Part shown: positions 45,441 through 56,040 of the stretch, in pieces
Position numbering within the stretch: position 1 is the stretch's first letter
Layout: each line of letters begins with the position of its first letter
Source: Pyrrhosoma nymphula
Taxonomy: Eukaryota; Arthropoda; Insecta; Odonata; Coenagrionidae
Direction of reading: 5' to 3'
Assembly (NCBI GenBank): GCA_963573305.1
Contig: OY754337.1
Span: 50,977,164-51,041,163 of the forward strand
Length of the DNA stretch: 64,000 nt
Translations under genes and position numbers: made by a program
The notes under the pieces: model-generated
Database searches by the model: none
Told to the model about the DNA's origin: nothing
The model's input: the letters and a program-made list of their open reading frames with translations, nothing else

Positions 45441-45654
45441 AAACTATCACAGGAGGGTATTCTGGTGGAGAGGCTGGAGTTGATCTCTGCTGTGGAAGTC
45501 CTATCCCGGAAAACCAACACAGCAAGGTTAGTGATATCTGACGAGTGGTGCCAATTGTTAACGGCTATTGGAGACTCCCTTTAATCTTTCTATTTGTCCA
45601 GCCTTTAAGAGCTCACCCCATCATTATAAGCGTTATATTGTGCTTGTCTTGACG

Positions 45655-45701
45655 GGAATCAGTTCCTGTTTATTCTTTCGGGATGAAGAGGAACTGATTC
45701 C
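45655..45701. repeat. Perfect 13-bp-arm hairpin
   Basis: GGAATCAGTTCCT and AGGAACTGATTCC flank a 21-base loop. Its position 70 bp outside the Penelope arms may be coincidental. Confidence 0.8.
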
Positions 45702-46625
45702 TGTTAAGAATAGATTAAAATTTAAAAAAGTAAATGCTTAGTCTCCTTTCTTCCCGAAAATATTCATGTGTGATATTTGGTTTCAAATTTATTTGGAGGA
45801 AAACATATTTTTTCGTTGATGTAAGAATGCCTCTACTCTAAATCTCTCGATAGAAATAACGCAATTGAATTTTCCATTTGCTGCAGTGATTCAATACCAC
45901 TTATATCACGGCATAATACCCGCTCACTGGGAGATGAGTGGTGCTCTGAAAATAAAGCTATAACTTTCTGCTTATTTTCCATCTTGTAGATTCTAGAAAT
46001 GAAATATAGTAGCTCAAGGTTTGCTGAAAAGAGGATACCCTTTTTTATTGTTTTTATATTTTACATTGAAAACGTTGCTATCCAAGATTAAGGTAGAGCA
46101 AGTGGATGGTGAGAACTATAATTCAAGACCAACGGGGAATTGTAAAGAAACGTTTAGTGAAAATTCTGCAGAGTGTGAATTAAAAAAAAACTTAAGCGAA
46201 AATTCTGCAAATTGTGAACCTCATTTTGAAACATTTATCGTGTTTCCGCTCATAGCAAAAAGTAGTATTGATAGGTGTGAGATATTTTTTACAATTTGGC
46301 TAATTTGTGAAGAAAGAAAGATGACGTGAGCAAAAATGCTTAATCAAACACGGCATTTTTCACAAATCTGAGAAGCCACAAGAAAAGAAGTCTGCTAACA
46401 GCTAGTAGCACAAGCCTGGAAGTAAGGAAGCACATAATTTAAACATATATTTGAAGAATTCTCCTATAGAGGTCCTTTTGTCCGGTTTTATAATCTCTGG
46501 TTAGGAATTTACCCGTGAGAAATCCAATGCTGATACGTTTTACCATCTGTGAGATTCACGCTAAATAAACGACTGTCCGATGTATTATATGCGACCTGAA
46601 CTCTCAGCTAACGCAAAGTTTAAGA

Positions 46626-46679
46626 ATAAGCTACGTTATCCATCAGTTAACGTTAACCGCAAGATAACGTAGCTTTATC
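46626..46679. repeat. Hairpin with palindromic loop
   Basis: ATAAGCTACGTTATC pairs with GATAACGTAGCTTTAT. The loop contains the palindrome GTTAACGTTAAC. Confidence 0.75.
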
Positions 46680-47665
46680 TGTAACCAGCAGCGAGGTGTA
46701 ACAATGTTCGTTGCCGTAATGCTTACATCCGAAATTCAACTACGGGAACTTAGCGCTAATTCGCTAATTATGTTTACGGAGCCCGATTGTGAAGAAAGGT
46801 TCTACATCATCTCCTTTTTGATAAAATCCATTCAATCGACAGCTTTGTTCGTCAAGCCTTTGAATTACTCTTTGAAATATGTTTTTTAGACTTAACCTTC
46901 ATATCCTTTAACTTAATGAAATAAACCTTAATATCCTTAGCATTTTTCACCTAGTCCTCCGTCGGAAGGATTAAATGTTAGATGAAATATTTGTCATATA
47001 ATTCCAGCTACTGCAGAGTACTTGGCGTGATATTTTCAAAACTCATGAATATGAAAAAAACTTGCATAATTTTACAGTCTACTAATGTGACGACGCCAAT
47101 GTTTCCAAACAGTATGAAATACTTATTAGGGCTCGACGACGTGCTTGTGGTCTATGTATATGCATGAAGTGCACACACTGAACGAGACATCCTTTATGAA
47201 AAGGGGAGAGTAGTTGGCCTTGAACCTTGCTGTACCGCTGCTTCCTCACGCGTGGGAATAAATTAGCATAAATGCCCGCGGAATGAACGGATGCTGCTGC
47301 AGCCACTGGATAACGGTTTAAACTGGCCTCTCAGTCCATGCAGCGCGAAGTAACCAACTCCGTACCGTGCTCATTTCAAACAGCCCCGAAAACTAATACT
47401 AGCGGTTCATGTCACCATACCTACCCCCCTGGTGGAAGTTACTATACTACTCGCATATAGGGATGACTCGCTATTAGACAGGTATCGACGTTGTGGGAGA
47501 ATATATATCGAGAAATCGTATAACAGGTGGCGTAGGGCAGAATCTGTTAGTCCTGAGTACTTGGACTCCTCTACAAACTCCGAGGTTACAGGGTAGGTTT
47601 AAATTACTTGAAAAATTGAGATAAGGCAAGTTTAAAAACGACACGTAGGATATTATTTTGACCTC

Positions 47666-48100
47666 TCGAATAGAATAGGCTTATTTCTACGCTTTGGGTA
47701 CAAAACTTCTAAAATCAATATAGTAACACACAATGACCTATACGAGGTTTTATATAATAAAGGACGACATAAGATACAAAAGTTCTCTCGAAGTTTTCCA
47801 CAACGTGTGGGTAGATATTCCATCTTCTTCTTCCGTGATTCAGTCACATCGTTGTTTATTAGGACAACGTTTCTCCTCCTACCCTGGAGGCGTTTTCAAC
47901 TCATCTTCAATCTGAAGACGCCTCCAAGATGGGAGGAGAAACGTTGCCGTAATAGACAACGATGCGACTGAATCCCGATAGAAGAAGATGAAATATTATT
48001 TACGAAAAACTAAAATAATTGTGATGTTACGTAATAGATATAATTTGCCATCTTCAGGGTAATTATTTAGATAACGTATTGGTGGAACACGAAATTATAA
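47666..48100. mobile_element. Insert of about 435 bp carrying a foldback
   Basis: This block interrupts LINE copy 2. Its centre is the inverted repeat 47821-47990. Its right part contains GCCATCTTCAGGGTAA (about 48049-48064), the reverse of the CTGAAGATGGC motif found in the 58.2-kb palindrome. I see no coding capacity or target duplication. Boundaries are inferred from where LINE similarity stops and resumes. Confidence 0.5.
47821..47990. repeat. Foldback with about 78-bp arms
   Basis: The left arm starts CATCTTCTTCTTCCGTGATT and the right arm, read inward, CATCTTCTTCTATCGGGATT. They match with about ten differences through CAGTC.CATCGTTGT, CAACGTTTCTCCTCC and TGGAGGCGT.TTCA to a 14-base centre. 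The right arm carries CTGAAGACGCCTCC...GGAGGAGAAACG, i.e. a CTGANGA box, a short stem and a GAAAC box. Confidence 0.88.
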
Positions 48101-48390
48101 AATTTGCTCCAACTCTAGAACCAATATAAGTGACAAAATCAGAGAAGCCAAACTGATTGGAATAAGAGGTATTTCTTTTCACGCACCATTAGTGACTATA
48201 ATGAAATAAAAATAAAATAGAGCGTGATACTAAGACACATCGTTGACATTCAAATCACCTTTGTCCTCTCCTCCTTCCTTCTGCTTTACACAATTTACCA
48301 AAACCCTTAAATGATTGGTGTCTTATCACCTCCTTCCACACGCCTTCGCGGCGGCTTGCATCATAGCAGAGAAGTAGATATATCTGGCTG

Positions 48391-49085
48391 TCCCTTCATT
48401 AAATGCTTGATAGCGAAAAAGTAATAGGATAAGATACCTCCTGCAATAATCGGAAGATTCTCCATGACGACAGTAGTTCAATCCATACCAAGTAACCACG
48501 GTAAATTTTCATTGTGAGTAAATATAATTTTTCCTAGTTCGGTTGAGCTAGGTTTTTCCATAGTAATAATATAGAACTTACTAGACTTTTATTCTTTATT
48601 TCAGCAGCTATGAGAAGCATGAAGTAAATATTGTAATATTAATGGCGTAAAATTGTTATATATGACTGAAATTCTCAGTAATCAATTAAATATGCATGCA
48701 TAAGTCTTTAACTTGGCTAATTTTTTCACGTACGGTGAAAACGCCTTCACAACATATGGTTTTTGTGATTCTGTACAACTTGCTTCAGTAATTAATTGAA
48801 TATATTTTATAAATATGTAGTTGAGGAAACATACATAATACTCACCGTTCGTTTTTTGACGAAATGTAGGTGTTATAAAGTCCTATTTTTTATAAATATT
48901 CTCTATCTGGAGGTCACAGCCGTAATCCCATTCATAACAGGAAAATTATATTTCAGGAAAATTTCTCGAAAACTAGTTCGGCAAGGTATTATGATATTTT
49001 TGGAAATATTCGAGTTTATTCTTCAGAACGAGGTGAAATAATTTGAGTTTATAGTTGAAGTGGTATTTCACTCAAATTACTTTTA
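48391..49085. other. Unassigned sequence
   Basis: AT-rich; the 81-codon frame at 48796-49041 is unrecognised. Confidence 0.4.
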
Positions 49086-51417
49086 CCCTTTCGCTACGAA
49101 CGACGTTTTACCACGGCATAAATTTTTCTACGCAAACGAACGAACGACGTTTTAAAACGGGGTTGCCGCTAAGCTAGCCTTAAGCAGGCCTAAAAGGTGT
49201 GTGTCATTAAGGACTTCTTCTCGGGACGCCGTAGGTACCCTTTTTCGGCCCGTGGGAGAGGATAATCTCGACCTTTCGTTGCAGTGCGAGCCCCACTCAC
49301 AGCAGGTGTTGCTTGTTGGTGCAGTGGAACAACAAATAAATAAGTTTTTGTGTGATTTGCAAATTGAGGGCTATAAGTACATTCCTTTTGTTTACCTCTA
49401 CAACTAAAAATTTTAAACGGAGTTTTACTGTTATTTTTAATGTAGTTTGTGTGTAAAGGAATCTCAGAACTAATTTTTTGTTAGTTATTTAGCTGGTTAG
49501 GGAGTGATTTCTTCTATGGTTTTAAGTTAGTTAGGGAGTTATTATGTTTTCAGGTAAACAACTGAATGTTATTCTTTTATATGAGTTGACAACCATATTT
49601 TTAGTGAGTTTAAATGTTTATTTTTCCCTGTAAATACTCATGCTTATTTGATCCTAACAGCTGACTATTTCAGTTCTGTTTTCGTTGGGCAATGGTTTCC
49701 GCTTCCCAACTACATACGGGACAATTCACAAGGAAGTGGTATTGAAGCTTGCTTTCACGCCATGAGCAAAAAGAGATTTTTATTTCTTTTGATATGCCTA
49801 AGGTTTGATGATGTTAGAAGTAGGGATCAGCGGAAAGAGATTGACAAATTGGCAGCAGTTCGGGAAGTTTTTTTTTTAATATTTGTAACTTTCATAGGTT
49901 TTTTTGGCGCGAGTGAGTCCCTTAGAGTGGATGAGCAACTTCTGGCTTTTCGTGGGCATTGTAGCTTCAGTCAGTACCTTCTGAGTTAGCCAGAAAAATA
50001 TGGCATTAAAGCGTTTGCATTAATTTTTGTAAAAAATGCCAACACTTTTAGTCTCGAAATTATGCAGGGTCACAGTTCGAGGGATCGTACTGAAGTATTA
50101 ATTATGCTGAAGATATTGTTGTAAAGTTAGGTGAACCAGTTGCGGGCATTAACAGAAATATTACCGGTGATAACTGGTTCACATGTGGAAAGATTAATGG
50201 AAGAATAAAGGCACGATTAGAAAAAATTCCGAACGAACTTTTACCCAGAAAGAGCAGAGCAGTGATTTCATCACTCTTTGATTTCCACAAGAATTGTACA
50301 TTCGTGTCATATTTCCCTCAAAAAATAAATCTGTTCTGGCTCTCTCCACGTATGCACCATGATTCTGCCATTGATCCTGAAACAGTTTGCCAAAAGTAAC
50401 CTGATATGATTTCATTCTACAATATAACTAAAATTGGCGTGGATCTATTGAACCAAATCTGTGTAAAATATAATGTGGCACGTAATACAAGAAAGTGGCC
50501 TACGGTGATTATTTATGAGTAATTACTCATTGCCGGTGTCAATGCCCTTAGCAAGTTCAAGGTTGATTCAAAATCTTCTCAAGTTATTAGACGTAATTTT
50601 CTACTGGAGATAGCCTGGGAAATGATAAAACCGCAAATAATGAAACGGATTGGAATTACTACTCTTCCAACGCAAATAAGAGCACGGGCTCGTGCATTGC
50701 TTGGAATATTTGACCCCGTTACCTCTCCAATCAAAACACGAAGTTCTTATTGATAGTGCAATGCCTGTTGGAGAAACCGTGATAGAACAACAAGACGGTG
50801 GTGCATCAAATACGGGGAATGGACATGCAGAGATCACCTACGAGGCATTTGTGTGAACTATATTCAAGGAAGATTTTTTTCTTATGTTCATATCCTCTTC
50901 CTAAATATGATGAAAAATATTTGAGTGAAAATATGATAGAAAAATTATAAATTTAATAATGCATTCTGTGATCCATTTATTCAAAATTTTTATCAAGGTT
51001 TTTTTTTGGGTAGTGAATCTTATCATTTTCTATCTCTCTGTAAATTATTTTTCATTTATAACTTTCATAAAAAAACCGGGTTAAAAATAATTTGTATCAA
51101 ACTTTGTTATCAGTTTTGTCATCCATTCAGTTTATTTTTTTGTTCGATTTTTTATATAAATTTTGGTTTCATTGGTGTTCGATGCCCAAAATATTTTTCG
51201 AAATTTCCATTACTTTGAGTTTTGTTCCACGTATAATTATAAAAGTATCTCTAGTGACAAATACCTATCCAATCAATACATAATAGTCCAAATATATTGT
51301 TTATAAAAATGTTTAACAAAATATTGAAATTTTTAGCAGTAAAAAAATTGATTTTGGGCCACCGGTGTGGCCCACGCACCCAACCGTGTAACAAAATCTC
51401 ACGCGCCCACTGAAGGG
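49086..51417 (+). mobile_element. piggyBac-type element, nearly full length, inactive (2332 bp)
   Basis: The right end is TGAAGGG followed by TTAA (51418-51421), the canonical piggyBac target. The left end is CCCTTTCGCTACGAACGACG, preceded by TTTA (49082-49085), one base from TTAA. CCCTT is therefore shared by both termini read inward, and the left subterminal DNA repeats ACGAACGACGTTTTA..ACGG. A degraded transposase occupies the middle. Size, the order of ends and gene, and TTAA fit a standard piggyBac element of 2.3-2.5 kb. A short 68-codon frame at 49201-49407 lies where the poorly conserved N-terminus would be expected. Confidence 0.8.
49648..50865 (+). pseudogene. piggyBac transposase, decayed
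   Basis: With stops and shifts the plus strand shows the DDE_Tnp_1_7 blocks in order. First come RFLFLLICLRFDDVRSRDQR then KEIDKLAAVREVF and LRVDEQLLAFRGHCSFSQYL, then a TAG where the family has Lys (49987-49989), then PEKYGIKAFALIFVKNANTF. Next come TGDNWFTCGKINGR, SSLFDFHKNCTFVSYFPQK, MHHDSAIDPETVCQK, DMISFYNITKIGVDLLNQIC and VARNTRKWPTVI, and last a Cys-rich C-terminal ribbon (CIKYGEWTCRDHLRGICVN) in a shifted frame. The second (GDNWF) and third (IGVDLLNQ) catalytic Asp are kept; the first, normally in a CDSGT-like block, aligns to FVKNA and is lost. It is clearly dead. Confidence 0.92.
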
Positions 51418-51421
51418 TTAA

Positions 51422-53492
51422 TAAACGAGAGTAGTTACGTTGCCGAAAGGCTGGGAGAGAATTCTAAGCTTATGAGGAGCGAAGACATCTCTTTTTCCAC
51501 ATCCTCCTTCCCGTCTCTTTAACTAAAACGTATCATCGTAAATTTCGCTTAAGCATTATTACTCTTTTATTCTTTTTAAAAATGCTCAAAGCGGAGCCCT
51601 TTACGCTGATCCGTGTCCGACACGGAGAGTCGTTACTATGCTGGCTAAAACAGCTCAAGAATTTAGGCCGTTCCGCTCCTAATTGGCCTTGTGGTGGCGG
51701 CATACTCGACATGCCGGAAATAACCCCTCCGGAATTCCGGCGTTGGTCTCCCCCTCGGATGAGCAGACGATGTTATTTTACTAGGACTCCACGTTTACTT
51801 TACTTTTCCCGTTCTATTTGTGTATTTAAACTTTCATCTTGGATTGAGAGGGTCGCAGTCGAATTCAAGGATGGCAAAGCTGAGGAAATGGAGAAGATTA
51901 ATAGCGCAACGAAAGTAAAACCAGCGAATTAAATCAAAACTGGCCTAAAGTTTCAAGCAATTGTAAGAGGCTGATTCAGTTCTAACGTTTTGTAACTATT
52001 CCATGTGTAATATAAAGAATAGCTTAGTATTTATCCTCACTATAATTTCAGGAAATCATAACCTATATCAAGGAGCAGTTAAGGTGTAGAAGCGAGTTTA
52101 CTTACCTTGGTAAAAAAGGAGATTACAGTGATGGAAGGTTACAGTGATGAGAAGAGAAGGAGACGAGATAAGAAACTGGAAGGTAACCTTTTGTCGGGAG
52201 AATGGTTGACAACAGAGGTGATGGATATCATACAAATATCCTTTGGCTAAAGACCCTTTAGATGTTCGACGACTGGTGGTGAAAATTTCCTCTTGATGCT
52301 TAGAAAAATCCAAAAATTCGTAATAGTATAGTGTTTCTCAACAATTTCTCCGTGAAAAACCGGGTTCTTGTGCATAAATTCGTATACCTTTACATCAACG
52401 GAGAAATATCAATTTGAATGGTCATCTTAATGGCAAATATTTTTCTGTATTTTGAGTTGTATTACTTATGCGCGAATGGTGGGAAAATCCTAGAACTATT
52501 GGCGGCAGATATAAATTCATTTTGGCGGTCCTTAAAAAAAAAACAAGAAATCTCAGTCGTAACCGAATCATTAAAAGAAAAAGCATAGCTGGCTGAAAAA
52601 GGGTGTCTAAACGTCCACTGCTGTCCGTCTTTCCTGATTGCGGGTATGATAATTCTCTCCTCTAGATTAAAATGATTGTCTTACTGGTAGAGGATGTTGT
52701 AACATTAATCTTTATCACTCGCATTGTGTGTTTCAGTGTAAACCAAGAAGCCCTTTACTAATAGAATGATAGAGTGACAGAAGTGTTAAAATCATTCATT
52801 AAACTGTATAAGATTGTTTAAAGCTCTCTTGCTTATAGTGTATTTCAAACTAAAGAAAGCTCATCAGAAAGGAAAACTAAAGCTCATTTCATGTGAATGG
52901 GGATTGGAAAACAAGTTTGAATCACATTGAAATTCTAAGATAATTGCTACCCCAATTGGAAAACATAGGTCTAATCAACGTATTTGTTTTGTTGGCCTAT
53001 GTATTAGGGATAAAAATCCAAATTCATCGGTAGGCACATCTTCAGACTAGATTTAGGTCATAAAATGTTAAATGCTAATACTTACTGATTTTAAGAAAAA
53101 GAAAATATCTCATTGGTGGGAAAATAAACTGCAAAGATACCAGCCACACAAAATTAATCATTAAATGAATATCGGATAGGTTTTACTAATAGTGGTTCAA
53201 AAAAAGAGAAAAGTGCTGTGGCAGTGTGTTAGTGTGTCATGGTCAAGAAATTATAAAGGAGTGTGATGGATTATCAAGAGGACGAATTAGTGATGAACTG
53301 CAAGCAAAACAATCCTAGGAATTCTAGGAGACAATTAAGGAATTCTGATCAGGATGATAATGAACTTTCGAAATTACATATCGGAGAATTGTCGCAACCC
53401 TAAACAGAGTCTCTTACATTTACAAAATGAATGAAATTATTAACGTAGGAAATGATGAAACCATAAATAAATTACAAAATAAAACTTTAATA
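51422..53492. other. Unassigned sequence
   Basis: A 116-codon plus frame (51582-51932) lies in a GC-richer patch but matches nothing I know. The rest is AT-rich and featureless. Confidence 0.4.
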
Positions 53493-54115
53493 TAGCGCTA
53501 AGCCTTTAATGGTTCGGAAATATCGTGCTCGTGAAAAGAGCGTGTGGCAAATGCCTATTTATCCCGGGTCTACTTTAATACATTTGAGCTCGTGGAATTT
53601 AGAAAATCACCTTGCTTGATCCTGGATGTGGTTTCTGGCCTTAAAATAGATGTTTGTGTGGAGTTTCGAACTAATTCACGCCTATAGAATTATAAATAAC
53701 ATGTGAAATTAGTTCTCTGATAGCTATGAAATTCTGTTACTTTGTCCACTTCACACAGCTGTTGATATTGGTAATAATTTACTTATTGTTCTCAAATATT
53801 TATTCCTAAAACTATAAGTTTTACATTTTACCCCATCGAACATTCATAAAAGATGTGTCATACTCAATTCTAATTTTTATTGGGTAACTTTTGTCGTATT
53901 ACCGGCTTATGGACACATTTTGTATAGGAAATGAAAATCACCGTAAGAATCTACATAATTATGCATCAGTTATAAATAAATGACTAGTTTGAAATTCACT
54001 CTGGCGCTTAGCCTTTGTTGGTACGGAAATTTCGTGCTCGTGAATAGACGGTGTGGAAAACGCCAAATGTGTATGCCAAATTCTCTTGGTTCTACCTTAA
54101 TACATGCGTTTTCCT
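53493..54115. repeat. Direct repeat of about 105 bp, 508 bp apart
   Basis: GCGCTAAGCCTTTAATGGTT then CGGAAATATCGTGCTCGTGA (53495-53535) recurs as GCGCTTAGCCTTTGTTGGTA then CGGAAATTTCGTGCTCGTGA (about 54003-54043). Both are followed by GTGTGG.AAA.GCC and TCTAC.TTAATACAT. Weaker similarity upstream (AATAAATTAC / AATAAATGAC) suggests a diverged duplication of a longer unit of about 510 bp. Confidence 0.65.
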
Positions 54116-54464
54116 TCGCTCAGGACCCGAGATGAGAGCTAAGAGCTTCTAAGAGTTTAGTTGGTGTCCTCCGTAGGCGTTTACAATCTCTCCAGCCCTT
54201 CCGGCTGGCATCAGCTGCTGGTTCGGTAATGGTGCTCCGAGCAAGTGTTTAGGGTGGGTGGTAGTTTAGGGCTTTAAAGGGCTCTTGTGGAAGGATTCCA
54301 AGGGGAGTGGTGGAGCCCGGATGCAGGGAAGAGGGTTTGAAGATAACGTTTCTCTTGCGATTTTAAATTTCGTTGGACGGCTAATTCCCGATTCCGGGTA
54401 TTGATTTGCAAGTAACGTTTCTTCTCCTTTACCGTAGATCTTCTAAGAGTTCAGGAATGTAGTA
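54116..54464. other. Unassigned, moderately GC-rich
   Basis: CTTCTAAGAGTT occurs at about 54147 and again at about 54439. No gene is seen. Confidence 0.35.
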
Positions 54465-54690
54465 TTATGCTCTGTTGTTTTATGATATGGCACACAATTC
54501 TATATTGTGTTATGTAATATTATGGTATGCTATTGAACTCTATGCTACGCTATGATAAGTTATTCTAGGCTATGACACGTCATGCTACGCTACTATACGC
54601 CACGCTAGGCCACGCCAGACCATGCTATGCCGCGCAATTCAAGACTACGCTACGCTACGCAATGCTACGTTATGTTATGTTACTGAATAG
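54465..54690. repeat. Degenerate TAYGC pentamer/decamer tract
   Basis: Variants of TATGC, TACGC, TATGT and CACGC follow one another at 5- or 10-base steps for over 200 bp, for example CTATGCTACGCTATG, CATGCTACGCTACTA, CTACGCTACGCTACGC and GCTACGTTATGTTATG. Composition drifts from AT-rich at the left to CG-rich in the middle and back. It reads as an old, decayed minisatellite and has no coding potential. Confidence 0.8.
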
Positions 54691-55744
54691 CTCTCCGGCA
54701 AAGGCGAAGAAAGGTCGATAATTTTTAATCAAACCACGGGGAATGGTAAATGAAAAAAAAAAGACTCACGAATTTGGTCCTCGAAAATAATAATAAATTA
54801 TAACCATGATTTTTATGATGCTTTTATATCCAAGCAATCGTCTTATTTTCATTTCCTTTATTTTCCTCAGCTCGAAATACTCTTTCCTCTGTTAACACCC
54901 CCTGGATTCGAAGACTTACGGGAAATAGCCTCCTGAGCAAGGGCTCTCAGGGTCTTCGCATTACCTTCTCTCCCCTTCTACGGTATTCAGATTCTGTCCA
55001 CTCAACAGCATTGTCCTCATTCCCTTCGAGTGTTTACATCCGTGTTTTTCGTAATCATCTTAATGTTTACGCTTCTTTAAAACACCTCTTGACATTTCCA
55101 ATTGACTCCCCAACTGTTTGGCCATGGAGAAGTTGAGTTTAACGGTTCAGCAATGGAATTCTTGCGATGAATGGCCTTTGGTGGGATGATTTGAAATTAG
55201 TTTAGGCACTAAAATCAGGTATTCAATTCGTTGACCTAATGAATAGGGTCATAATAATGGGCCGTAATGAATAGGGTGGAGATAAACCGCATACTTTTCC
55301 TTTCACTTGAAATGCCTTCCCCTTTTTCTTGCTGGTCTCTGAGTCCGAATCCTTTGTTAGCGAAGGATTACGTCAACACCTTTATGATATCTTATTTGCG
55401 AGACGGAATCACGCCAGCGGGCACTGCAGGAACGCCTATCCACATGGGGCCAAGGAATGACCAGCCTTTTCCGCCCTTGGATCGTGGCGGACGTCAAAGG
55501 GGGTGCGGCAGGGACCACCCACCCCCTTCCTAGTGACGCTACTTCTACGCCTTTACACTCGCGGGCATGGAGTTTCATTTAAGCCCTGTGGCCATGAGTA
55601 GGAATGAATCAGGGCTTCCTCACCTGCTTGGTGACGAATACGCTGAGAATCAACGCATGAAGAGTCAAGTGCCGACCGGGAACGGAGACGTCCGATCAGC
55701 AGGCCTACATGATCGCGCATGCGCGGAAGGGAAAACGGCAGGGG
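54691..55744. other. Unassigned; GC-rich patch at 55400-55740
   Basis: The right half is GC-richer with overlapping frames (55267-55533 plus, 55357-55578 minus, 55567-55755 plus). None has a recognisable domain. Confidence 0.35.
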
Positions 55745-56040
55745 AAGATAGATAGATAAACGTCTTTATTGGGGCGAGATTGAGACTTGAAAAAACTCTT
55801 TTTCCATCTAACAAGTCAGTACAAGAATACGGTGAACATGACAAGCACTTCAATATATAAAGCAAAGAAATAATACTAAAAACAATAGAAATAGAATATT
55901 AACGCTACATAATGAGGTATCAGAAATAAGTGTAAAAAGATGTGTACAATTGTGGGAAAAACGTGCGGACTTTTGCTGGCATCCATCACGGAAGAAACCC
56001 ATTGCAGGAAAGCACCTACATATGAAGGGGGGGGGGGGGC
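55745..56040 (-). repeat. Probable LINE 3' end with TCTA tail
   Basis: On the minus strand the segment ends AATAAAGACGTTTATCTATC followed by TATCT, i.e. an AATAAA signal just before a tetranucleotide tail. This is the usual 3' end of several arthropod non-LTR families. The upstream 280 bases would be 3' UTR, and no coding part is visible. A run of 13 G (56027-56039) marks its other side. Confidence 0.5.

Larger units (their letters stand above)
44123..45585 (-). mobile_element. Penelope-like 3' fragment between 140-bp inverted arms
   Basis: Arms at 44123-44268 and 45440-45585 are inverted copies of each other, from ATTAAAGGGAGTCTCCAATA through GACTTCCACAGCAGAGA to CTCCTGTGATAGTTT. Between them lie a 560-bp stretch without homology that I can see (including a G/A-rich tract at 44600-44780) and then, on the minus strand, the C-terminal part of a Penelope-like element. 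Penelope elements are often 5'-truncated and flanked by partial inverted copies of themselves. What the arms encode is unclear; both carry the same short frame ending ISDEWxQLxTAIGDSL, which I do not recognise. Confidence 0.7.
45586..47559. other. Unassigned; two short hairpins
   Basis: No element is recognised. Hairpins lie at 45655-45701 and 46626-46679. A 102-codon plus frame at 46021-46329 includes a duplicated SENSAxCE motif (AGTGAAAATTCTGCAGAGTG / AGCGAAAATTCTGCAAATTG at about 46155-46218), but no known domain. Confidence 0.4.
47560..48390 (+). pseudogene. CR1-like LINE 3' part, copy 2, split by an insertion
   Basis: The left part (about 47560-47665) has CTCCGAGGTTACAGGGTAGG and AAATTACTTGAAAAATTGAG, aligned with the CTCGGAGGCTACACGCTAGG and ACTGGAAAAACTCCGA of copy 1. 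The right part (about 48101-48390) resumes with CTCTAGAACCAATATAAGTG, ACAAAATCAGAGAAGCC, a CACCATTAGTGACTATAATG block and the 3' UTR, ending in CCTTCCACACGCCTTCGCGG. About 435 bp of foreign DNA separates the halves at ATTTTGACC / CTCCAACTCTAG. Confidence 0.65.
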
